From: Elioraea sp. Yellowstone
GTDB taxonomy: Bacteria > Pseudomonadota > Alphaproteobacteria > Acetobacterales > Acetobacteraceae
Direction: 5' to 3'
Length of the DNA stretch: 33,003 nucleotides
NCBI RefSeq assembly: GCF_006704265.1
Contig: NZ_VIKA01000025.1
Span: forward strand, 1-33,003
A program made the translations under genes and the position numbers. This document shows positions 1-10,904 of the stretch, piece after piece (the first letter of the stretch is position 1; each line of letters starts with the position of its first letter). Under the pieces are notes generated by a model. The model ran no database searches. It was not told the DNA's origin and saw nothing but the letters and a program-made list of their open reading frames with translations.

Positions 1-230
1 GGGCCGGCGGGTGCGGCCTGGGCCGGCGCGGCCGGGGCGGGCGCGGCCTTGGCGGCGGCACCGGGCCCGACCACGCGCTTCTTCACGACCTCGACCTGCA
101 CCACCTTGCTGCGGCCATGCGGGAAGCTCTGCCGCACGCTGCCGGCATCGACCGTCTTGCCGAGCTCAAGGCGGCCGCGACCGAGGGACAGCCGGCCCTT
201 GCCCTGATCCTGCTCGTTCGTCTCGCTCAT
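1..230 (-). CDS. infB: Translation initiation factor IF-2, N-terminal fragment (cut by window edge)
   Basis: Only the first 76 codons are present, read leftward from an ATG at 230 that lies 23 bases after the ylxR stop. The start MSETNEQDQGKGRLSLGRGR, then an LELGKTVDAGSVRQSF block and HGRSKVVQVEVVKKR, is the characteristic N-terminal segment of alphaproteobacterial IF-2. It is followed by the usual Ala/Pro-rich linker, which runs off the window. IF-2 is the GTPase that brings initiator tRNA to the 30S subunit; its G domain lies outside the window. Position as the last visible gene of rimP-nusA-ylxR-infB agrees with the conserved operon. Identification is from the N-terminal motif plus synteny. 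Confidence 0.93.
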   Translation of the reverse strand, partial: MSETNEQDQGKGRLSLGRGRLELGKTVDAGSVRQSFPHGRSKVVQVEVVKKRVVGPGAAAKAAPAPAAPAQAAPAG

Positions 231-253
231 CCGCTCAGCCGGTCCTGTTCCCG

Positions 254-883
254 TCATCCGTTGCCTGGCGTGTCGCCCCGCACGCCGGCGAGACGCTGCG
301 CCTCCGTCGCGATCAGGCGGGCGAGCCTGCCCGTCGCGATCGCGACATGAACCACGTGGTCGCGCGCGAACACGGCCCCGAGTTGGACGGCCGTCAGCGG
401 CGCGACCACCGGCACCGCCGCCCCTGCGAGCAGCTTGCGCCGCCCGTCCGGCGCGCCGTCGCGCGCCTCGACCACCAGCCCTGCACGCCCGGACGCGACC
501 CATTCGCGCGCCGCGACGAACCCGGCCACCGCCTGGCCCGCCCGCCGGGCCAGGCCGAGCAGCTCCGCAACCCGGCGCTCCAGGCCGGCGACCAGCATCG
601 TCGGCAGATCGTCGGGAAGCGTGACGCGCGCCTTCGCCGCGCGCGCGAAGGCCGGGCCGAGCCTGCGGTCTTCTAGCACAGCGGCCTTCGCGCTCAACCA
701 CATTCCCCGTCCGGGCAGCCGTGCGGCGAGGTCGGGGACGACCCGGCCGTCGGGCGCCACCACGAAGCGGATCATCGCCTCCTTCGCCTGGCGCTCGCCG
801 GTGAGCACGCAGCGCCTGAGCGGCCCCGCCTCGGGCTCGGTCTCGGGCTCGGTCTCCGGCGCGGCGTCGGTCTCGGCGAGCAT
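254..883 (-). CDS. ylxR: YlxR-family RNA-binding protein with L7Ae-like C-terminal half
   Basis: A 209-residue protein between nusA and infB. Residues about 23-65 form the YlxR (DUF448) domain, with RRCVLTGE at 23-30, KEAMIRFVV and the GRGMW turn at 58-62. Residues about 100-200, starting [20 protein letters not shown], resemble the L7Ae/L30e-like RNA-binding fold often fused to YlxR in alphaproteobacteria. YlxR is a small nucleic-acid-binding protein of the nusA-infB operon whose precise role is only partly known. The N-terminus has a short acidic repeat (ETEPETEPE) encoded by a 12-base tandem repeat. The start at 883 is 20 bases after the nusA stop, so it is very probably cotranscribed. Confidence 0.88.
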   Translation of the reverse strand: MLAETDAAPETEPETEPEAGPLRRCVLTGERQAKEAMIRFVVAPDGRVVPDLAARLPGRGMWLSAKAAVLEDRRLGPAFARAAKARVTLPDDLPTMLVAGLERRVAELLGLARRAGQAVAGFVAAREWVASGRAGLVVEARDGAPDGRRKLLAGAAVPVVAPLTAVQLGAVFARDHVVHVAIATGRLARLIATEAQRLAGVRGDTPGNG

Positions 884-903
884 CGCCGCGACGCGTCCCC
901 CGC

Positions 904-2445
<1,542 letters not shown>

Positions 2446-2460
2446 GGGTCCCTCGATTGG

Positions 2461-3021
2461 TCAGGTGGCGGCCGGCTTCGGCCGGCTGGCGTCGATCAGG
2501 GCGTCGGTGAGCACGAGCCGGGCGGAGCGGATGTCGGCGAGCGGGAGCGCGACCTCGGTGCCGTCGTCGAGCTTGAGCCGCGCCGCGCCGCAGGGTTCGG
2601 CGCCGAGCGCGACGCCGGAGAAGCGCTTGCGCCCGTCGATCGGCACCGCCATCTCGACCCGCGCGAGATGGCCGGCGAAGCGGTTCCAGTCCTTGGCGCG
2701 CGTCAGCGGGCGGTCGATCCCCGGCGAGGAGACTTCCAGCACATAAGCCGACGGGATCGGATCCTCGACATCGAGGATCGCCGAGACCTGGTGGCTGATC
2801 GCCTCGCAGTCCTCGACCGTGATCGGCGTCTGATCGGCCCGGTCGGCCATGATCTGCAGCGTCGGCCGCTCCTTGCCGCTGAGCCGGACGCGGACGAGCT
2901 CGTAGCCCATCGCCTCAAGCGAGGGCGCGATCAGCGCGGCGATCTTGCCTTCGACGCCGTCGTGGCGCGGGGTGTCGTTCAAAACCAAAAAGGCGGCCCC
3001 GTTTCCGAGGCCACCCTCCAT
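2461..3021 (-). CDS. rimP: Ribosome maturation factor RimP
   Basis: A 186-residue protein if started at the ATG at 3021. It has the RimP N-terminal domain ([20 protein letters not shown], then [18 protein letters not shown] and [15 protein letters not shown]) and a C-terminal SH3-like barrel. It acts in late 30S subunit maturation and heads the rimP-nusA-ylxR-infB operon. The start is uncertain. The open frame runs far upstream without family similarity, so the longer reading is rejected. The ATG at 3021 has GGAG only two bases away, and the 24-base hairpin at 2992-3015 would fall inside its first codons. A TTG at about 2982, directly before NDTPRHDG, would match the usual RimP length better but has no ribosome-binding site. 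Confidence 0.93.
   Translation of the reverse strand: MEGGLGNGAAFLVLNDTPRHDGVEGKIAALIAPSLEAMGYELVRVRLSGKERPTLQIMADRADQTPITVEDCEAISHQVSAILDVEDPIPSAYVLEVSSPGIDRPLTRAKDWNRFAGHLARVEMAVPIDGRKRFSGVALGAEPCGAARLKLDDGTEVALPLADIRSARLVLTDALIDASRPKPAAT
2981..3015 (-). terminator. Terminator-like hairpin with U-tract at the rimP start (candidate attenuator)
   Basis: Read on the minus strand, GGTGGCCTCG-GAAA-CGGGGCCGCC forms a 10-bp stem (two G-T pairs) with a GAAA tetraloop, followed at once by TTTTTGGTTTT. This is the layout of an intrinsic terminator. It lies 20-45 bases downstream of the inferred rimP start of transcription and upstream of or within the first rimP codons. It cannot end an upstream minus-strand gene, because the neighbour on that side runs the other way. 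The plus strand has no T-tract there. Confidence 0.65.
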
Positions 3022-3043
3022 TGCTCCGGCAGGTGTTGACGGA

Positions 3044-3072
3044 GAGATACGTCGGCGGCGAGGGAAACGCAA
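3044..3072 (-). promoter_or_regulatory. Sigma-70-type promoter for the rimP-nusA-infB operon
   Basis: On the minus strand TTGCGT (3067-3072) is followed, after exactly 17 bases, by TATCTC (3044-3049). Transcription would begin near 3037, leaving about 15 bases before the ATG at 3021 and placing the leader hairpin at the very start of the message. Assignment is by hexamer match and spacing only. Confidence 0.5.
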
Positions 3073-3126
3073 GGCCCCGCCTCCTCGCGTATGGACCGCC
3101 CCCGGCCCTCCCGCTACATCCGCGCC

Positions 3127-4113
3127 ATGCCCGACACCGCCGCCGCCTTCGCGCCACTCCTGACCGAGCGCCTGCGGCTGCGGCCCGTCACCGCCGACGA
3201 TCTCGCGCCGCTGCACCGCCTGATCAACGACTGGGAGGTCGCCCGCATGCTCGGGGCGGTGCCCTTTCCCTACCCGCGCGAGGACCTCGCGCTCTGGATC
3301 GCGCGCGCCGGCGAGGATCTCGCCGCGGGCCGGGCCTGGCACCTGGTGATCACGGGGCGCGAGGAGGAGCACCCCGTCGGCGTGGTCGGACTGACCCGCG
3401 AGGACGAGCGCACCGCCCGTCTCGGCTACTGGGTCGGACGGCGCTACTGGGGCCACGGCGTCGCCACCGAGGCCGCCGGCCGCATGGTGCAGTTCGCCTT
3501 CGGCCGGCTCGGCGTCGATGCGCTGACCGCCTATGTCGCCGACGACAACGAGGCCTCGGCGCGGGTGCTCGCGAGGCACGGGTTCCGCTTCACCCACGAG
3601 GCCGAGCACGACTTCCGCTCGCGCGGCGGCGCCTTCCCCGTGCGCTGGTTCCGCCTCACCCGCGCCGACATGATGAAGGCGTCCGGCCACGGCACGGCCA
3701 CCGCCGACGCCCCCCGCCTGATCGTGCTGGTCGCCGCGGTGGCGCTGATCGACCTCGACGGGCGCGTGCTGCTCGCACGCCGGCCGGAAGGGAAGGCGCT
3801 CGCGGGGCTCTGGGAGTTTCCGGGCGGCAAGGTGGCCGAGGGCGAAACCCCGGAGGCGGCGCTGATCCGCGAACTGAAGGAGGAGCTCGGCATCGACGTC
3901 TCGGCCGCCTGCCTGGCCCCCTTCGCCTTCGCCAGCCACGCCTACGAGGCGTTCCATCTGCTGATGCCGCTCTACCTCTGCCGGCGCTGGCAGGGGGAGC
4001 CGACGCCGCGCGAGGGCCAGCAGCTCGCCTGGGTGCGGCCGCAGAAGCTCGCGGATTATCCCATGCCGCCGGCGGATGTGCCGCTGGTCGCGCAGCTTCG
4101 CGACTTCCTCTAG
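3127..4113 (+). CDS. GNAT acetyltransferase / NUDIX (MutT-type) hydrolase fusion
   Basis: A 328-residue two-domain protein. Residues about 10-175 are a RimJ/RimL-type GNAT N-acetyltransferase: it starts [19 protein letters not shown], has the acetyl-CoA loop [12 protein letters not shown] at 105-116, then [14 protein letters not shown]. Residues about 197-328 are a NUDIX domain with a complete box at 234-256 (G234, E240, R248, E249, E252, E253, G255). The [13 protein letters not shown] and [11 protein letters not shown] context is typical of MutT, which hydrolyses 8-oxo-dGTP. This fusion is known in alphaproteobacteria; what the GNAT half acetylates is not. The ATG at 3127 is chosen because similarity begins there; an ATG at 3091 would add 12 basic residues. 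Neither has a clear ribosome-binding site, and TACATC just upstream could allow a leaderless message. Confidence 0.9.
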   Translation: MPDTAAAFAPLLTERLRLRPVTADDLAPLHRLINDWEVARMLGAVPFPYPREDLALWIARAGEDLAAGRAWHLVITGREEEHPVGVVGLTREDERTARLGYWVGRRYWGHGVATEAAGRMVQFAFGRLGVDALTAYVADDNEASARVLARHGFRFTHEAEHDFRSRGGAFPVRWFRLTRADMMKASGHGTATADAPRLIVLVAAVALIDLDGRVLLARRPEGKALAGLWEFPGGKVAEGETPEAALIRELKEELGIDVSAACLAPFAFASHAYEAFHLLMPLYLCRRWQGEPTPREGQQLAWVRPQKLADYPMPPADVPLVAQLRDFL

Positions 4114-4131
4114 CCCCGGCAGGAGTCCGGA

Positions 4132-4905
4132 ATGACCGCAGACGATCGACCGACCGCCGCGCTGATCATCATCGGCGACGAGGTGCTGTCGGGGCGCACC
4201 CAGGACGTGAACGCCCGGTACCTCGCCACGCGTCTCGGCGAGCTCGGCATCCGGCTGCGCGAGGTGCGCATCATTCCCGACGACCGGAGCATGATCGTCT
4301 CGGCCGTGAACGAGCTGCGCCGCGCCTGCACCTACGTCTTCACCACCGGCGGCATCGGCCCGACGCATGACGACATCACCAGCGAATGCATCGCCGAGGC
4401 GTTCGGACTGCCATGGGAGCCGCATCCGGAGGCGTGGGAGCTCCTGGCGCGCGACTATGCGAGCCGCACCCCGCCCGTGGAGTTCAACGCCGCGCGCCAG
4501 CGCATGGCGACCATGCCGCGCGGGGCGGAGCTGATCCGCAACGCGGTCTCGGTGGCGCCCGGGTTCCGGGTCGAGAACGTCCACGTGCTCGCCGGCGTGC
4601 CGAAGGTCATGCAGGCGATGTTCGAGACGCTCGCGCCGACCCTGAAGGGCGGAAGGCCCACCGTCAGCCGCACGGTGCACGCCGCGCGCGCGCTGGAAGG
4701 GCAGATCGCGGAGGGGCTTGCGGCGATCCAGGCCGAGAGCGCCGGCGTGACGCTCGGCTCCTACCCCTATTACCGCTCGGCCGGCGGCGGGGTGGCGATC
4801 GTCGCGCGCGGCACGGATGCGGCTGCGGTCGAGGCGGCGGCCGCGAAGGTGCGCGCGCTGTTCCGCCGCCTCGGCTTCGAACCCCGCGATGGCGAGCCGG
4901 AGTAG
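4132..4905 (+). CDS. CinA-like molybdopterin-binding (MoCF/MoaB fold) domain protein
   Basis: A 257-residue protein. Residues about 8-175 form the MoCF_biosynth fold shared by MoaB, MogA and the CinA N-terminus: [15 protein letters not shown] near 13-27, then the signature [11 protein letters not shown] at 71-81 with the paired aspartates D80/D81. The CinA C-terminal nicotinamide-nucleotide deamidase domain is absent. The tail (about 185-250) instead resembles the short C-terminal region of stand-alone CinA-like proteins. A molybdopterin or nucleotide-pyrophosphatase role is possible, but no molybdenum cofactor genes are nearby. The ATG has an AGGAG site and sits 18 bases after the GNAT-NUDIX gene, suggesting cotranscription. 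Confidence 0.85.
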   Translation: MTADDRPTAALIIIGDEVLSGRTQDVNARYLATRLGELGIRLREVRIIPDDRSMIVSAVNELRRACTYVFTTGGIGPTHDDITSECIAEAFGLPWEPHPEAWELLARDYASRTPPVEFNAARQRMATMPRGAELIRNAVSVAPGFRVENVHVLAGVPKVMQAMFETLAPTLKGGRPTVSRTVHAARALEGQIAEGLAAIQAESAGVTLGSYPYYRSAGGGVAIVARGTDAAAVEAAAAKVRALFRRLGFEPRDGEPE

Positions 4906-5015
4906 CGCGGATCCCGATCGGGTGGACTCGCCTGATCGGGTGAAGATGCGCGCCAGGAAACGCCGCAGCCGGTTCCGGGTCCGGCCCACCCCCTCCACCT
5001 CCGGAGCACCCCCCG

Positions 5016-5732
5016 ATGCTCGACCTGCACCACTACCGCGCCCTCACCTTCGACTGCTACGGCACGCTGATCGACTGGGAGCGCGGCATCCTCGCCTTCG
5101 TCGAGCCGTGGCTCGCCGCGCGCGGCGCGCCGCACGAGCCGGAGCGCATTCTCGCGGCGTTCTCGGAGGTCGAGACCATGCGCCAGCAGGAGGATCCGGC
5201 CGCACCCTATCCCGTGATCCTCGAACGCTGCTTCCATGACATCTGCGCGCGCCTCGGCGTGCCGTCCGACAGCGCCTCCGCGCACGCCTTCGGCGCCTCG
5301 GTCGGCGACTGGCCGCCCTTCCCCGACACGCCCGCCGCGATGGCGATGTTCCACGGCCGGTTCGTCACAGGCATCGTCTCGAACGTGGACGACGCCTCGC
5401 TCGCCCGCTCGATCGCCGCCATCGGCACCGCACCAGACTTCACGGTAACGGCGCAGCAGATCCGGTCGTACAAGCCCGCGCGGCCGCATTTCGACCGGAT
5501 GCTGGAGATCCTGGCCGGACGCGGCATCGGCCGGCACGAGGTGCTGCACGTCGCGCAGTCGCTGTTCCATGACATCGCCCCCTGCCGCGCGCTCGGCATC
5601 GCCTGCTGCTGGGTGAACCGACACGCGCACCGCGGCGGCCTGGGGGCGACGCCGGAGGCGCATGCGGTGCCGGACTACTCGGTCACCTCGCTCGCCGAGC
5701 TGGTGGCGCTCGCGCGCATCCAGACGGACTGA
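5016..5732 (+). CDS. HAD-superfamily hydrolase, haloacid dehalogenase type II-like
   Basis: A 238-residue soluble protein with all HAD motifs. Motif I is FDCYGTLID with nucleophile D13, motif II is IVSNVDD with S122/N123, motif III is SYKPARPHF with K153, and motif IV is [11 protein letters not shown] with D186. The aromatic-type motif I (DxYGT rather than DxDGT) and the SYKP block place it near L-2-haloacid dehalogenases. The QSLFHD segment does not carry the SxN pattern of characterised dehalogenases, so it may instead be a phosphatase. Substrate unknown. A GGAG sits 9 bases before the ATG. A 110-bp gap separates it from the CinA-like gene. Confidence 0.82.
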   Translation: MLDLHHYRALTFDCYGTLIDWERGILAFVEPWLAARGAPHEPERILAAFSEVETMRQQEDPAAPYPVILERCFHDICARLGVPSDSASAHAFGASVGDWPPFPDTPAAMAMFHGRFVTGIVSNVDDASLARSIAAIGTAPDFTVTAQQIRSYKPARPHFDRMLEILAGRGIGRHEVLHVAQSLFHDIAPCRALGIACCWVNRHAHRGGLGATPEAHAVPDYSVTSLAELVALARIQTD

Positions 5733-5868
5733 CATCCGGGCATCGGGGCGCGACCTCTGGGCGGAGGGGATCGCGCGCAGGGCGGCGGGCAGGCGCGTCG
5801 TTCCGGCGGGGCTTCCGGCGCGTCCCGGTCCGTCCCATCTTGCCGGTACCGAACCAGGGAGATCCACG

Positions 5869-6411
5869 ATGAGCGAGCTCGCGCGTGCCACCTTCGGCGG
5901 CGGCTGCTTCTGGTGCCTCGAGCCGATCTTCCGCGACCTCAAGGGGGTGACGGAGGTGGTGGTCGGCTATGCCGGCGGCCATGTGCCGAATCCGACCTAC
6001 GAGCAGGTCTGCGGCAAGGGCACCGGCCATGCCGAGGTGGTGCAGGTCACCTCCGATCCGGCGGTGATCGACTATGCCGATCTCCTGCGCGTGTTCTTCA
6101 CGGTGCACGATCCGACCACCAGGGACCGCCAGGGCGCGGATGTCGGGCCGCAGTACCGCTCGATCGTCCTGGCGCATGACGAGGCGCAGGCGGCGGTGGC
6201 GCGGGCCGTGATCGCGGAGGTGTCGCGCGCCGGCATCTGGGATGCGCCGATCGTGACCGAGGTCGTGCCGCTCGACACCTTCTGGCCGGCCGAGGACTAC
6301 CACCAGCGCTACTTCGAGAGGAACCCCTGGGCCGGCTACTGCCGGGCGGTGATCGCGCCGAAGGTGGCGAAGTTCCGCAAGGCGCATGCGGCGCGTCTCA
6401 AGGCCGCGTGA
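5869..6411 (+). CDS. msrA: Peptide-methionine (S)-S-oxide reductase MsrA
   Basis: A 180-residue protein. The MsrA signature [12 protein letters not shown] contains catalytic C13, followed by [37 protein letters not shown], and the substrate-binding [10 protein letters not shown] and EDYHQRYF blocks. It reduces the S-epimer of methionine sulfoxide in proteins and free methionine, a repair function, using thioredoxin as usual reductant. The ATG at 5869 is chosen because family similarity starts there and AGGGAG lies seven bases upstream. Longer in-frame reading to 5662 has no similarity. The 136 bases before it show no promoter I can defend. Confidence 0.96.
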   Translation: MSELARATFGGGCFWCLEPIFRDLKGVTEVVVGYAGGHVPNPTYEQVCGKGTGHAEVVQVTSDPAVIDYADLLRVFFTVHDPTTRDRQGADVGPQYRSIVLAHDEAQAAVARAVIAEVSRAGIWDAPIVTEVVPLDTFWPAEDYHQRYFERNPWAGYCRAVIAPKVAKFRKAHAARLKAA

Positions 6412-6415
6412 AACG

Positions 6416-6458
6416 GGATGGGAGGTCTGGAGGGAGGGGCCTTGCGGCCCTTCCCTCC
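6416..6458 (+). repeat. REP-like palindromic element, copy 1
   Basis: Begins GGGATGGGAGGTCTGG and includes a 13-bp stem (6429-6441 with 6446-6458, one G-T pair) around a TTGC loop. It lies just after the msrA stop. The same element occurs in opposite orientation at 6479-6524, sharing the flank GGGATRGGAGGTYTGG and the core GGGCCTTGCGGCCC. The similarity extends beyond what a hairpin alone would need, suggesting a dispersed repeat family. Confidence 0.65.
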
Positions 6459-6478
6459 AACACAACACCTCCTGGCGG

Positions 6479-6524
6479 GGGGGGAAAGGGCCGCAAGGCC
6501 CTTTTCCCCCAAACCTCCTATCCC
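6479..6524 (-). repeat. REP-like palindromic element, copy 2, serving as terminator and supplying the sucD stop
   Basis: The minus-strand copy begins GGGATAGGAGGTTTGG and then a 14-bp stem (6479-6492 with 6497-6510) around a GCAA (plus-strand) loop. Its first bases include the sucD stop codon TAG at 6518-6520. Lying between the convergent msrA and sucD genes, the two copies together probably act as a bidirectional terminator; T-rich tails are short. Confidence 0.65.
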
Positions 6525-7393
6525 TTCAGCGCCTTCACCATGGTGCTGCCCAGCGCCGCGGGACTGTCGGCGACGTGGATGCCCGCGCTCCGCATCGCCT
6601 CCATCTTGTAGGCCGCGGTGTCCCTGCCGCCGGAGATCACCGCGCCGGCATGCCCCATGCGCCGGCCCGGCGGGGCGGTGGCGCCGGCGATGAACCCGAC
6701 CACCGGCTTCTTGGTCTTCGACCGCTTGATCAGCTCCGCGCCATCCACCTCGCTCTGCCCGCCGATCTCGCCGATCATGATGATCGCCTCGGTCTCGGGA
6801 TCGGCGAGGAACATCTCCAGCACGTCGACGAAGTCGAGCCCCTTCACCGGGTCGCCGCCGATGCCGACACAGCTCGACTGGCCGAGACCCGCCGCCGTCG
6901 TCTGCGCCACCGCCTCGTAGGTGAGGGTGCCCGAGCGCGAGACGATGCCGACCTTGCCGCGGCGATGGATGTGTCCCGGCATGATGCCGATCTTGCACGC
7001 ATCCGGCGTGATCACGCCCGGACAGTTCGGTCCCACCAGGCGCGACTTCGAACCCGCGAGCACGCGCTTCACCCGCACCATGTCGAGCACCGGAATGCCC
7101 TCCGTGATGCAGACGATCAGCGGGACCTCGGCGTCGATCGCCTCGAGGATCGCATCCGCCGCGAAGGGGGGCGGCACGTAGATCGCGCTCGCGGTTGCGC
7201 CGGTCCTCGCCACCGCCTCGGCCACCGTGTCGAACACCGGCAGGTCGAGATGGGTCGTGCCGCCCTTGCCCGGCGTGACGCCGCCGACGACCTTGGTGCC
7301 GTAGGCGATCGCCTGCTCGGAGTGGAACGTGCCCTGCGCCCCGGTGAAGCCCTGGGTGATGACCTTGGTGTCCGCGTCGACCAGGATCGCCAT
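6518..7393 (-). CDS. sucD: Succinyl-CoA ligase [ADP-forming] subunit alpha
   Basis: A 291-residue protein of standard length. It has the CoA-binding Rossmann-like N-terminus ([19 protein letters not shown], then GGVTPGKGG), the GPNCPG loop at 121-126, and the C-terminal ligase part with [10 protein letters not shown] containing the phosphorylated histidine H248. With SucC it interconverts succinyl-CoA and succinate with nucleoside triphosphate formation in the TCA cycle. The start at 7393 lies three bases past the sucC stop, typical of coupled translation in sucCD. Its stop codon lies inside a REP-like element, so its last codon or two may have been reshaped by that element. Confidence 0.97.
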   Translation of the reverse strand: MAILVDADTKVITQGFTGAQGTFHSEQAIAYGTKVVGGVTPGKGGTTHLDLPVFDTVAEAVARTGATASAIYVPPPFAADAILEAIDAEVPLIVCITEGIPVLDMVRVKRVLAGSKSRLVGPNCPGVITPDACKIGIMPGHIHRRGKVGIVSRSGTLTYEAVAQTTAAGLGQSSCVGIGGDPVKGLDFVDVLEMFLADPETEAIIMIGEIGGQSEVDGAELIKRSKTKKPVVGFIAGATAPPGRRMGHAGAVISGGRDTAAYKMEAMRSAGIHVADSPAALGSTMVKALKG

Positions 7394-7396
7394 GGC

Positions 7397-8593
7397 TCAG
7401 GCCGCCTTCTTCACTTCGCGCACGATCTTCTCGGCCGCATCCGCCAGGTTGTCGGCGGACACGATCGGCAGGCCCGAGGCCGCGAGGATCTTCTTGCCGA
7501 GCTCCACGTTCGTGCCCTCGAGCCGCACCACCAGCGGCACGTTCAAGGACACCTCGCGCGCCGCGGCGACCACGCCCTCGGCGATCACGTCGCAGCGCAT
7601 GATGCCGCCGAAGATGTTGACGAGGATCCCTTCCACCTTCGGATCGGAGAGGATGATCTTGAACGCGGCCGCCACACGCTCCCTGGTCGCGCCACCGCCG
7701 ACATCGAGGAAGTTCGCGGGCTCGCCGCCGTAGAGCTTGATGATGTCCATGGTGGCCATCGCGAGGCCGGCGCCGTTCACCATGCAGCCGATATTGCCGT
7801 CGAGCGCGACGTAGTTGAGGTCGTGCCTGCCGGCCTCGAGCTCCTTCGGATCCATCTCGGTCTCGTCGCGCAGCGCGGCGACGTCCGGGTGGCGGAACAG
7901 CGCGTTGTCGTCGAAGGCGACCTTGGCGTCGAGCGCCACCACCTCCCCCGCCCTGGTGACGACCAGGGGATTGATCTCGACGATGCCGCAGTCGAGCTCG
8001 GTGAAGGCGCGGTATGTCGCGGCGACGAAGGCGACGAAGCTGCCCACCTGCTTGCCGGTAAGGCCGAGCCCGAAGGCGAGACGGCGGCCCTGGAAGGGCT
8101 GCAGCCCGACCACCGGATCGACGACCGCGCGCAGGATCTTCTCGGGATGCGACGCCGCAACCTCCTCGATCTCGACCCCGCCTTCGGTCGAGGCCATCAC
8201 CACGACCCGGCCGGTGCCGCGGTCGATCAGCATGCCGAGATAGAGCTCGCGCGCGATCTCGCAGCCGTCCTCGACATAGACGCGCTGCACCTTCTTGCCG
8301 GCCGGGCCGGTCTGCGCGGTGACCAGCACCCTGCCGATCATCGCCCCGGCTTCCGCCGCGACCTCGTCGATGCTGCGGGCGATGCGCACGCCGCCCCTGC
8401 CCGAGGCATCGCCCGCGAAACGGCCCTTGCCGCGTCCGCCGGCATGGATCTGCGCCTTGACGACGTAGACCGGTCCCGGCAGCGAGGCGGCAACGCGGGC
8501 CGCCTCGTCCGGCGTCCAGGCCACGCCGCCCTTCAGCACGGCGACGCCATACTTCGCCAGCAGCTCCTTCGCCTGGTACTCGTGGATGTTCAT
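7397..8593 (-). CDS. sucC: Succinate-CoA ligase [ADP-forming] subunit beta
   Basis: A 398-residue protein. It starts [17 protein letters not shown], a near-invariant SucC beginning, which fixes the ATG at 8593 (GGAG just upstream) rather than a start further out. It has the ATP-grasp domain ([38 protein letters not shown]) and the C-terminal CoA-ligase part ([44 protein letters not shown]). It is the nucleotide- and succinate-binding subunit partnering SucD. A stable hairpin separates it from mdh, 59 bases upstream, in the same transcript. Confidence 0.97.
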   Translation of the reverse strand: MNIHEYQAKELLAKYGVAVLKGGVAWTPDEAARVAASLPGPVYVVKAQIHAGGRGKGRFAGDASGRGGVRIARSIDEVAAEAGAMIGRVLVTAQTGPAGKKVQRVYVEDGCEIARELYLGMLIDRGTGRVVVMASTEGGVEIEEVAASHPEKILRAVVDPVVGLQPFQGRRLAFGLGLTGKQVGSFVAFVAATYRAFTELDCGIVEINPLVVTRAGEVVALDAKVAFDDNALFRHPDVAALRDETEMDPKELEAGRHDLNYVALDGNIGCMVNGAGLAMATMDIIKLYGGEPANFLDVGGGATRERVAAAFKIILSDPKVEGILVNIFGGIMRCDVIAEGVVAAAREVSLNVPLVVRLEGTNVELGKKILAASGLPIVSADNLADAAEKIVREVKKAA

Positions 8594-8624
8594 CCTGCGA
8601 TCTCCGCTCAGGCGGATGCGGGAA

Positions 8625-8646
8625 GGGGCCGGGCCGCTCCGGCCCC
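8625..8646 (-). other. Stem-loop between mdh and sucC
   Basis: GGGGCCGG and CCGGCCCC form a perfect 8-bp stem around a 6-base loop in the 59-base gap between the mdh stop and the sucC start. There is no T-tract on the minus strand, so it looks more like an RNA-processing or stabilising hairpin than a full terminator. Confidence 0.55.
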
Positions 8647-8652
8647 GAGGGT

Positions 8653-9929
<1,277 letters not shown>

Positions 9930-10904
9930 ATGATCGCCTTCCTGCTGCAGCGCCTCGCCAGCGCCGTGGTGGTGATCTTCGCGATGTCGCTGATCGTGTT
10001 CGCCGGCGTCTTCGCGATCGGCAACCCGATCGACGTGCTGATCAACCCGGCGGCCGACCAGGTGATCCGCGCCGAGACGATCGCGCGCTACGGCCTCGAC
10101 CGTCCGTTCTGGGAACAGTACGGCTACTTCCTGGGCTCGCTGGTCCGCGGCGATTTCGGCACGAGCTTCGTGTTCAACCAGCCCGCGCTGGGCCTGATCC
10201 TGTCGAAGCTTCCGGCCACGCTGGAACTGGCCCTGGCCGCGATGCTGATCGCGATCGCGCTCGGCATTCCGCTCGGCGCCTATGCCGGGCTGAAGCCCGA
10301 TGCGGCCGCGAGCCGCGCCATCATGGCGGCCTCGGTGCTCGGCTTCTCGCTGCCCACCTTCTGGGTGGGTCTGATGCTGATCCTGGTGTTCTCGGTCGAG
10401 ACCGGCTGGCTGCCCTCGGGAGGGCGCGGCGAGACCGTGACGCTCCTCGGCATCGACTGGTCGTTCCCGACCGCGGACGGGCTCGCCCACCTCGTGCTGC
10501 CGGCGCTCAACCTCGCGCTGTTCAAGCTCAGCCTGATCATCCGGCTCACGCGCGCCGGGATGCGCGAGACCTGGCCCGCCGACTTCGTCAAGTTCGCGCG
10601 CGCCAAGGGGCTGACGCTGCGCCGCGTGGTGCTGGTGCACGCGATGCGCAACATCCTGATCCCGATCGTCACCGTGCTCGGGCTCGAGTTCGGCTCGGTG
10701 ATGGCCTTCGCGGTGGTGACCGAGACGATCTTCTCCTGGCCCGGCATGGGCAAGCTGGTGATCGATTCGATCCTGACGCTCGACCGGCCGGTGATGGTCA
10801 CCTACCTGATGCTGGTCGTGACCATGTTCGTCACGATCAACCTGCTGGTCGACCTCGCCTACGCCGCGCTCGATCCGCGGGTGCGGCTGGGGGGTCAGCG
10901 ATGA
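9930..10904 (+). CDS. ABC transporter permease, dipeptide/oligopeptide type (DppB-like)
   Basis: A 324-residue inner-membrane protein. It starts MIAFLLQRLASAVVVIFAMS with the first membrane helix, then the periplasmic loop and the TM-rich BPD_transp_1 domain. The coupling-helix (EAA) segment is FVKFARAKGLTLRRVVLVHA. The C-terminus ends LVDLAYAALDPRVRLGG, a signature of DppB-type permeases. With the next gene it would form the channel of a family-5 peptide/opine/nickel-type importer. The ATG at 9930 matches the family start; an ATG at 9894 would add 12 residues. It overlaps the next gene by four bases (ATGA). Confidence 0.92.
   Translation: MIAFLLQRLASAVVVIFAMSLIVFAGVFAIGNPIDVLINPAADQVIRAETIARYGLDRPFWEQYGYFLGSLVRGDFGTSFVFNQPALGLILSKLPATLELALAAMLIAIALGIPLGAYAGLKPDAAASRAIMAASVLGFSLPTFWVGLMLILVFSVETGWLPSGGRGETVTLLGIDWSFPTADGLAHLVLPALNLALFKLSLIIRLTRAGMRETWPADFVKFARAKGLTLRRVVLVHAMRNILIPIVTVLGLEFGSVMAFAVVTETIFSWPGMGKLVIDSILTLDRPVMVTYLMLVVTMFVTINLLVDLAYAALDPRVRLGGQR

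Noticed and set aside
834-857. 12-base tandem repeat in ylxR as a possible regulatory repeat
   Set aside because: It merely encodes the acidic ETEP repeat in frame in the protein's disordered N-terminus.
3036-3064. TTGACG at 3036 as the -35 box of a plus-strand promoter for the GNAT-NUDIX gene
   Set aside because: No acceptable -10 hexamer is found 16-18 bases downstream.
3021-4998. An open minus-strand frame extending rimP by more than 600 codons
   Set aside because: It is antisense to the GNAT-NUDIX and CinA-like genes, has low-complexity Arg/His/Gly-rich composition and no family similarity; long antisense frames are expected at this GC content.
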